A stretch of 64,000 bases of DNA from Ceratodon purpureus (lineage: Eukaryota > Streptophyta > Bryopsida > Pseudoditrichales > Ditrichaceae): the NCBI GenBank assembly GCA_014871385.1, contig CM026427.1, forward strand, positions 15,508,930-15,572,929, in the 5' to 3' direction. A model generated the notes under the pieces. That model did no database searches, had not been told where the DNA came from, and saw nothing but the letters and a program-made list of their open reading frames with translations. Below are positions 55,848 through 64,000 of the stretch, piece after piece (the first letter of the stretch is position 1; every line of letters starts with the position of its first letter). The position numbers were made by a program, and so were the translations under genes.

Positions 55848-58800
55848 CTAGCAATTTGGTGAACGCTTGGGTGTAGAAAATAAACTCGTCTTCTTGTCCT
55901 TGCGTTTAACGTGCTCATCTTCTACGTCTTGATTTACCTGAATACACAAACCATTCATAATTATGAATATACAGAACTTGCCAACTGGAACACAATCTCG
56001 ACAAAAGCTAGGAGCAGATCGAGTTGACAAAGTAAACAAGGTTGAACGTGCCTAAATAGTCACGGAAAGTAAAACATGCATATTCTAGATACATAAGGAA
56101 TCGATGGTGCAACTCATTACACGTAGCATATTAATCGTACAAGCATGTACACAGAAAAGGAATGTAAACCAGGTCAATAAAGTGTGAATCTCGTGGTGAA
56201 AATTTACCACTACATATGATACTTGGTATCTGTACGAGGACTGGCCTGTCTAAAATATTCTCACTATTATCACATTCTCTAGGATGTGCCTACCTGTTTC
56301 AGGATTTCCTCAAGCGAACCAGTTATTTCTGAGAAACTAGGCCTTTCTGTTGGGTCTGCTTTCCAACAACTTTGCAGCAACTCACTTAGTCTCGGATTGA
56401 TGTTCTCAGGAATAGCTGGCCTTAATCCCTGAACAAGCACGTTCTAGGTAGTCAATTCTTGGTATAATTAATTATGATTTGAAAAAGCATTAAACCAAAA
56501 GTGGTCACAGAAGTATCAAGTAAATAGCAAATTATTGATGCAAGCATATTGTGATTGCTCCGTTGATGTACATAGCAGAATGGAAAGAGATACAGTACCT
56601 TCTGAACAACGCCAACTGCAGCTTGAAGTGGGGTAAGGTCTGCATATGGAACCTGCACAAGACCCGCCGGAAAGTTAAGTACTACAATAAAAACAAAAAA
56701 TAGGCTCTATACCCCAAATTAAAAGCTGTTTTCCCTTAAATGTATTTTTAAACGTTTTTAAAAATACATGTGTCTGATCACTCGTAGTAATTGAAGCCAA
56801 ATTGCCAATTTTTTCTCTTTCCAGATATGTAAGGCGTTACAGCTCGGCAACAGCAAGACCAGTTAATTTTTTCAACTGGATTTTTGAGACTTATCTAGAG
56901 AATTTCACTTGTTGCGTACATGCCAATGACATCAATTACCTGTCCTGTTAGTAGCTCCCAAAGTACTATACCAAAGCTGAAAACGTCTGCCTTAGAATCA
57001 TAGGGCTTGTGCTCGATAACCTGCAGAACATCACGACTGTTATAAACTATACAGCCCTAACAGACATTTAAGAATCTCAGCTAACGGACCTTGTTATTGC
57101 AGAAACAAACACCGACAGCTATTTAGTACCTCAGGAGCCATCCACCGGTATGTGCCGGTCTCTGCTGTCATGATGCCAGATTGTGCTTGCACTCTTGAAA
57201 CACCAAAATCCGCCACCTTGACCACCTTACAACCCCCATGTAACTCACTCAATGTCAGTAGCTATCATAACTCACTCAATGTCAGTAGCTATCATAATTA
57301 CCCATATTAGACCATGTCCCGCCATTGAAAACTTGCTAAAGCTCAGAGCATCTGTGCCAAAAGTGGTTGTGAGGTTCACTACAAATGTGAATAATTGTGC
57401 CACACTTAAAGTTGAAAACCAAAATTTTTCATAATTTCCATGGTCCGCAGTACAGCAGGTCTACGGTATACTCTTATAGCAGGTTGCAAATGAATGACAC
57501 TATATATCAAGAACCCCAAAATCAAACGGAGAAAGAAAATTAAGCAGCATACCTCGTTTTCGTCCATGAGAAGATTTGCTGCCTTAAGGTCACGATGAAT
57601 AATTCTGTTTTGATGAAGGTAGTCCATTCCCTTGGAGACATCAATGGCCACTCGCAGCAACATTGGCATCTTCAGGACTGCCTTCTGCTGGTGCAAATAG
57701 TCATAGACACTCCCACCGGACATATACTCTGCAAGCATACGGACAACAAACAGCCCTGGAATTACAGAATTACCCAAGCAAAAGTAGGTAAGTATGTAGC
57801 ATATTCTGAACATGGAGAAGATCTGTTGGCTGTTGAATCACAGTTACTTGAATATGTACCTGTGACAATGCACAAATTGGGAGCCTTGGTACAAGCGCCA
57901 ATGAACTGCACAATATTTTTGTGCCTTACTTTTCTGCAAACATTCACATTTTCACTTCCGATCAATATGTGTACATGTGGAGGTTGGGTGGTTCTAGAAA
58001 TTTGAAGTATGGAAGTATGAATAAGGAGCTATAAAGCTCGCTACAGTACACGAAATCCTGAAGGTCAGAAATGTTGCATATTACCGCATGATAAATACTT
58101 CTTGTTGAAATTCCAGCTTCAAGCCTTCGGTCATGCGGTCTGGGTTAAGAACTTTGACGGCTACGTCTTGCCCACAATAGGTGCCTTGGTATCTGTATGC
58201 ATCGTGGTTATATCAGCTCCAAATATAGCATGTATGACACGCTAGACAGTTCAAATGTACTGTGTTACCGTATCAAACCAAAAGGAAGAGCTTTCATTTA
58301 GTTACCTCCCGTCTATTTTTCCTTCCTTCCACAACACTTAGAATGGCAAAAATTACTTACATGTCACCAGAGGAACCCGTTGACACCTTTCGAATGAACT
58401 TCAACTGGCTACTGTCAATTTCCCAATCATCTGTACCACTTGATGACGGAACTGACTCTAGGATCCGCCCAGTGCCAGGAAGTTCAGGAAGGGGCACAGG
58501 CTCAGGGGTTGGCATTGGTCTGGTCACAGCTGCGGGCTGAACATCAAGAAAAATCAACATACAACTTTAGAACTTGTGAGAAAGTCAGAGCGACCTTAGG
58601 TCAGATTGTTTGTCAGATTCTCAGCCCAACTCTAGGCAAATGAAATGATCACGCAAATGTTGGGACTTAAAAACTACGCATAACCAAAACAAGACAGAGC
58701 ACAATAATCCAAAGATACGTGTAGTAGAGCCCTAACTAATGCAAAACATTTACATGGGACTCTCAAGTAAGGTATTGTAAACCACTTAAAAGGATCACGT

Positions 58801-61277
58801 TATGATACCTCCATAGCTGAAAGAGCTTGAATTATAGCACGTTGCAAATCTTCAACATCCTGTCCAATAGAGATAACAGGGTTAATCAAATCAAGAAAAA
58901 AACTTATAAGTGACATGAGGAATGCATTCGACATAACTCTAGCACCGATATCCAGACCTGGACGATACCGGTAGCTACTGAAAGGAGAAAGGAAGATAGC
59001 AGTCAACATCTAGTGTAAGGAATGCTTTTCGAAATAGTGGCGAATACAAAATCCAGTTTGTAAAACACGTACAACTCCAACGGGTTAGTGATGTGCAATT
59101 AAATGATTTTTTACCTCTGTCGGCCAGCCATCGACTACAAAAACATCGAGGGAATATCCATCTCTAGTTGAGAATACGTGTGCTTCGCGAATGTTCAGGC
59201 CAACTTCTGCAAGCATTGCTGACAACTGTACAAACAAAACTCGAATCAGTTTGACAATGCTTGTATAAAATACATTCATTCTTCTACCAAAATATGCACC
59301 TTGATAGAGACTATCCTAGGTCAATCCTTAAGTAACCTTCATAAAATATTCGAAGCATTAAACCTGTAAGTTATTATTTTCAGGTTCATTAAGGAAACCG
59401 TTAAATTCAGATAGAAAACAATCAAAATGCTACTTCGTTTTCTTAAAAGTTCCAAACTTATCAACGTTTAAAATTTCAAACTGTGCGATCATCCATTGAT
59501 ATCTCCTTGTATAGTCTGGGTTCACAGATATTCAGTTTTCAACTTCACATCACGACATCGTTGTTTGTGACAATACACAGCATTCAACAGTAAGAAATGC
59601 CCCAACATAATATTCGATTGCACACCTGACTAAGAAGCTTGGGTTTGTCGATGCATGAGATAGTGACTTCATGCCTTGGCACGTTTGTCAAGTGGGTCGA
59701 ACTGCAATTATGCCCAAGACGATATTAGAACTCTTTCAGAAGATTTAACAAGAAATTATCCTTCTACAGTATCAACTCTCAACGTAACGAACATACACTC
59801 CCTAGCCTTGAATCCCAATTAGTGCGAGCCAAGAGTGATCAGGCTTCAACAAATCAATAGTAAAGGGGAAATAGGTGAAAGGATATTACCTTTGAGAGTT
59901 GTGGCTATCATCCTCGTTTTCCTTGCCAATAAACACGGCTGAATGGTTGCGTTCTGGAGCCAATGCCTCCTGGTTGGGTGATAGTCCAAGAGCCTGAGGT
60001 ACCAATCTGCTAGGATGCCCAAAAGAACAAAGTTCAGAATTGAACTAGCTACTAACGCATTTTACATTTGAAAGCCTAGAAGTCATACTCTGCCCTCAGA
60101 TTGATGCTGGAAATATAATTTCTACATATTTCTCAATCGGCAGATATCAAGTACATACTTTTGATTGGAGATTGGAGAATCATTGTCATCTGGGGACGAT
60201 TGTAGCATTGGTTCTTCCGAGGGCTCCGAACGATAAATCTGCAAGATCTATGAAAAATGTCAGCACATACATTAAAGTAAAACTTCTAAAGCGACAAACA
60301 CAACACAAGCAAAAATGGTAACAACTGGTGGTCAACTGAGAAATCAACCCATAGACTTGTGGAATTAAGGAATTACATTTCCAAGCCTAAGTCATCAAAA
60401 TTTGACCTGACAAAAGCAAGCTATAAAAGGTTACTTAATATTCCGTGTTGAACGTACATGAATTGGACGGAGATGGAAAGCCGCCCTATTTTCATTTAAC
60501 TTCGCCTCTTCAAGAAGCCGCTTGTGGGTTAGAACATCCTCCGCCCTGTCAATGTGCACATCTAATGCATACCTAGGATGAAAAAACCAAAAAAACTTAC
60601 CAATCGTTAGTACTACTCCTAATGAAGGTCAACCTTTCAACCACTACACATCCCAATCACCAGTAGAAAACACAGTACAAGAACATCAATCCAAGCTGAG
60701 GAGTTAGTTGATTAGTTTAGACAACTACGTGCAACTAAAACAAGCTTGCACACTAAGTTAGTAGGTTGCCGATTGTGAGCACGAATTTTAAAAGCACAGA
60801 AGCGAAATCCATCAGGAACTGGTGAGGAAAATTAAAATACTGGCTACATTCTAAACGATTTAAGAAAAAGAATTCAAGAGGTTCGAAGTGCATTGGAGAA
60901 ACCCTAATCTGCAGAACCTGCGTGTAGCTGAGCAAATCTAGAACTCACAAACGCGGGAATCCTACTGAACATCTCGTGGCAACTGAGCGAATTGAGAAAT
61001 TTGCCATCTCTTTCTCGGATTAGAATTTTATCGTCTGAGCACGGACCTGAGTACTCCAATTGCAAAAATCCACTTGAGGATTTTCGAAAATTACTCACCG
61101 AGTGGGAAGCCTGTTGAAATGCGCTTGCAGCTCTTCGGCAAATCCAGGAACCGTAACAGCGCCGTTTCCATCACGCGCAAGCTGCGCCAGAACACTCTCG
61201 CACACTTCTTTCTTTTTCTGCTTACGATTCGCATTCGCCGCCATCTTGCTTGCCTCACCTTCGCCCAAGTCGTCCAT
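55848..61277 (-). CDS. ACT-domain Raf-like serine/threonine/tyrosine kinase, STY8/STY17/STY46 type
   Basis: Arabidopsis STY8, STY17 and STY46 phosphorylate transit peptides of chloroplast precursor proteins in the cytosol. Sixteen inferred exons: 61277-61099, 60572-60458, 60238-60159, 60006-59890, 59701-59626, 59225-59115, 58859-58809, 58536-58361, 58192-58085, 57933-57860, 57728-57553, 57225-57130, 57020-56940, 56652-56599, 56428-56294 and 55937-55848; 572 aa, close to the 575 I recall for STY46. The N-terminus has the family block [32 protein letters not shown]. An ACT domain follows ([21 protein letters not shown], then [19 protein letters not shown]). The kinase has Lys315 (VAVK), [10 protein letters not shown] (407-416), DFG (427-429) and YRWMAPEV, so it looks active. 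The ACT domain suggests regulation by a small ligand. Confidence 0.93.
57241..57294. repeat. Perfect 27-bp tandem duplication in a kinase intron
   Basis: Two identical 27-bp units beginning TAACTCACTCAATGTC adjoin at 57241-57267 and 57268-57294. They lie in the intron between exons 11 and 12, starting 16 bp upstream of the exon 12 acceptor. Perfect identity suggests a recent event. Confidence 0.9.
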
Positions 61278-64000
61278 AAAGCCCTCCTCTATCTAATAAT
61301 CAATGTACTGTTTCTAGTTACTGTGCACACCACTCTCGAGAAGGGAAATAATCTAGGGCAGGCATTCTCTCCAGGAATCAAAAAATCCCTGCCCATTCAA
61401 GCGAACACTTCCAGCACATGCGATGTAGCTCAAAGGCACCGGCACGCCCAAAAAACTCCACGAGGAAAGTAGACTCAGCATGCTGCAAAACCGATCGCAG
61501 CGTCACACGCTCCTCGCCCCTCCACCACGGAGATGGCCAGGACTACTCCACACGAGCTCAACACCAATGACATTCATTACAGTACCCTTCCCCGCTTACC
61601 GTGCTAATCGGAGCCTCACAAGCACCTCAAGTGCAAGATCACTACACGGATTTTTAGCGCAAACCCAAAATCTTAGCAACCTAGAAAGTAGTGCGCACCA
61701 ATTAGCAAGTCCGCGATTTTCTAGATTCAGCGGATGCCTCCAAAACCTCTACTACCTTCGTCCCCCTCAAGTACTAAGCCTCACATACCTCAAGTCGGCA
61801 CGCGACTATCAGCTTGTGAAGCTCCCTCACCGAAATTGCACAATTCTGTGATCTAGAACAACGCTGTCGTCCTCGGGGTTTTGCAGCACACGACAAAGGG
61901 TTAAGGGTTTACCACAGTAATTGTCACACACCACGACACTGGGATGCAGCAACAGTTGTCGCCAGGTTCTTGTACTCACACCCCTCTCAGCGGTTACACT
62001 TCTAGAGAGAATTCTCTGGACACACTACACATCGGCCTCATTAAATGCCGAATGGAGCTGCATCGCCCGACACGGAAGAGGGACCTCAAAAGTTCATTTA
62101 TTGTACTACATCTTTCATGGTGTACTAACCTTAATTTATTTAAGGAAAACCGGTTGCCAAGTGTATCGAATCATCGAGGGATGAGTGTACTCACATCAGA
62201 GGTTTAAATTCTGGTGTTTATTGTGGGTTATTTTCTGCACACTCTCTTCTACTCCGACGGATCCAGGTGGGTTATCCGTTACAATGGCATGATCACCTCT
62301 TCGGTGACTGAAAGGTTCCCGAAAGGTTCCCAAATGGTTTCCGAAAGGTCCCCGAAAAGCCCCTGAAAGGCTACCTTGAGGGAATGAGGATTGATTGTGT
62401 CGAGTATCATGTGAAGAGGGCGTTGATGCTCTGTTCGCAGTTGAGGTAGGATACTAAAAATATTAAGCATAAGCAGGTATTTCTGTTATCGGCAGTTAGG
62501 ATTGCGATTCGGGGGTTCCAAGAGGAGTGGTCACATGTGTCGTACTAATTTCAGCAAACTCGCCATGCTCATGCGGCTCGGGAGTCGGGTAATTCCAGAA
62601 GCATACGTCGTAATATTCATGATGCCCTTCTTCGTTCCGACGAGGCACAGTGTCGACCAATCTACATCACGATTGTCACCTGCAGGGTACGTCGATCAAT
62701 CTTGACACACGTCAATCGAGATGCTTGTTCTAAGTCGACTCCTTTGGACTTCATCGGTAATTAACTGCAGCGTACTTGCGTTTCCAGCGCTCTACCTATC
62801 ATCTCGCTATAAAATTTCCAAGGGTCAAGGCATTTGGTGCTGATGGAACTAAGGTTGTGACCTACCTCAGGGATAATTGTTAGGATTTCACCACTTCACC
62901 TTCCAGTCATTGTTCCATGCCTGCACATTCGTTCACATGAAACACCGTAATGGTTGTTATTCCACAGCAAAGTTTCGATGCATAGCCTCCATTTGCAGGC
63001 ATATTCTGGATTCTGGATTCTCGATTAATCATGCTCATAGTGCATATTCGAGCTGTTCACATTGGTAGTGTGTCTTTCCAGGAATGTGTAGTAGAGAGTT
63101 AAGCATTCATATTGTCAATTCAGGTAGAGTACTTTTCACCAGAATTCAAAGATGACACTAGAGAACTAAACGGGCTCCGAAAACAATGAGAGGTCAAAGT
63201 TGTATTCATCAATTATACATCCGATTCTTACATCTTTCTAAAGCTTCAATATACAAGGTTCACTCCTAAGTAACTCTCAAAGTTGTCATTGCGGAGTGTT
63301 GATGAGCTTCAATCTTCTTGCATGTAGTTGCTCTCATCTTAGCTTTTGCGCCTGGTCTTCCTATTTCTGCAAAGTATCCAGAATCACTTCAAGCAACCGT
63401 TCCGTTCCTTCCCCTTCCCTGCACAAAGATAGCAATGAGATTCTAGAGTATAGCATCAAAGTGTAGGATGAACTTTCTGTAGCTGCTGTACGAGTAAGTT
63501 CATTAAGGGCTTCAGAATTTCAGAAGATGGAAGGATAAGTACATTCCCACGGTAAAATTTAAGAACAGGTTATAAAGGCATAGAATTAAACTATTGTGGC
63601 CTGCTGATGTAACTTTGAGAACTGTGGAACACACTATTAAAGCCAGAAAGTATAGGAGTGTGTCAAGGATACCTGAGAATATCTTAGCAGAACATAAAAG
63701 GATATGTAAAACTGCTTTCAACAAGGTTACGTGACTGCGTTCATTCTTAGCTGCGGGCACAAAAACAAAAACCGAGAGAAAGGGACTAGTCACCTCCAGT
63801 AGGTCGAGCTTGTTCAGAACAACGTTACGAAGTCACCTGACGCACTCTGAACTGTAGAAATAAAGCTCCTGCAAGGCATTAAACAGGGATTTCAAAATTA
63901 TTTCTAAACCATGTGCATCATCCTGCTCCTATGAAGAATCCAGTATCCTAGTATAATGTTTAACCACGTCATGACAGTCTAGAGCACGTCATGACAAAAC
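61278..64000. other. Upstream of STY-type kinase, no recognised gene
   Basis: The first few hundred bases are probably the kinase leader and promoter. Beyond that no coding region with a known domain was found; frames at 61480-62207 and 63512-63793 lack domain support. A short degenerate tandem repeat around CCGAAAGGTTCCC lies at 62308-62375. Two copies of CACGTCATGAC lie at 63965 and 63985. Confidence 0.4.
62308..62375. repeat. Degenerate short tandem repeat
   Basis: About five units near GAAAGGTTCCC (variants with CCCGAAAGG, CCCAAATGG, CCCCGAAAAGC and CCCCTGAAAGG) follow one another every 11-16 bp. Confidence 0.6.

Noticed and set aside
63512-63793. Hydrophobic minus-strand frame of 93 codons
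   Set aside because: No family resemblance; AT-rich sequence often gives such hydrophobic frames.

Overview
The window is nuclear DNA of a land plant, most likely a seed-free plant and possibly a moss. The evidence is TTTAGGG-type repeats, intron-rich genes with short introns, a HOS1 orthologue, an ACT-Raf-like kinase of the STY8/17/46 group, a mannosylglycerate-hydrolase-type GH63 enzyme (characterised in Selaginella), and a single-exon kinase of a type I associate with mosses. The species itself is not proven.

Layout. (1) About 1.3-13.7 kb is a large CACTA (En/Spm-like) DNA transposon region. It holds a divergent pair of transposase genes: TNP2-type on the minus strand (five exons, open throughout) and TNP1-type on the plus strand. 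Between them lies a head-to-head pair of paralogous F-box-like genes set in duplicated non-coding DNA. The left end is CACTA-like, and tandem subterminal repeats lie near the right side; the right terminus was not found. (2) 15.5-16.7 kb: an intronless protein kinase with DFE in place of DFG. (3) 18.1-23.5 kb, minus: HOS1, nine exons, 921 aa by my model. (4) 26.5-28.2 kb, minus: a secreted EP1-like bulb-lectin/PAN glycoprotein, four exons, 446 aa. (5) 29.1-37.4 kb, minus: an L1-type LINE flanked by a 16-bp target-site duplication, inserted at the junction of an older 86-bp LINE tail. The 3' part of the LINE holds a foldback element with a telomere-like loop. (6) 37.5-43.2 kb: AT-rich DNA without recognisable genes. 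(7) 43.2-45.9 kb, plus: a GT4-type membrane glycosyltransferase, preceded on the inferred mRNA by an 82-codon spliced upstream ORF. (8) 46-52.1 kb: AT-rich spacer. (9) 52.1-55.3 kb, plus: GH63 mannosylglycerate/glucosylglycerate hydrolase, six exons, 495 aa. (10) 55.8-61.3 kb, minus: STY8/17/46-type kinase, sixteen exons, 572 aa, tail-to-tail with the hydrolase. (11) 61.3-64 kb: no recognised gene.

The host genes look like an ordinary unlinked set (ubiquitin ligase, kinases, extracellular lectin, glycosyltransferase, osmolyte hydrolase). The most unusual parts are the CACTA element with its internal F-box-like pair, the possible two-cistron glycosyltransferase transcript, and the LINE-in-LINE insertion at one target site. 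Exon models were made by eye from splice consensus, open reading frame and remembered family sequence; for all spliced genes except TNP1 the exon lengths sum to a multiple of three.
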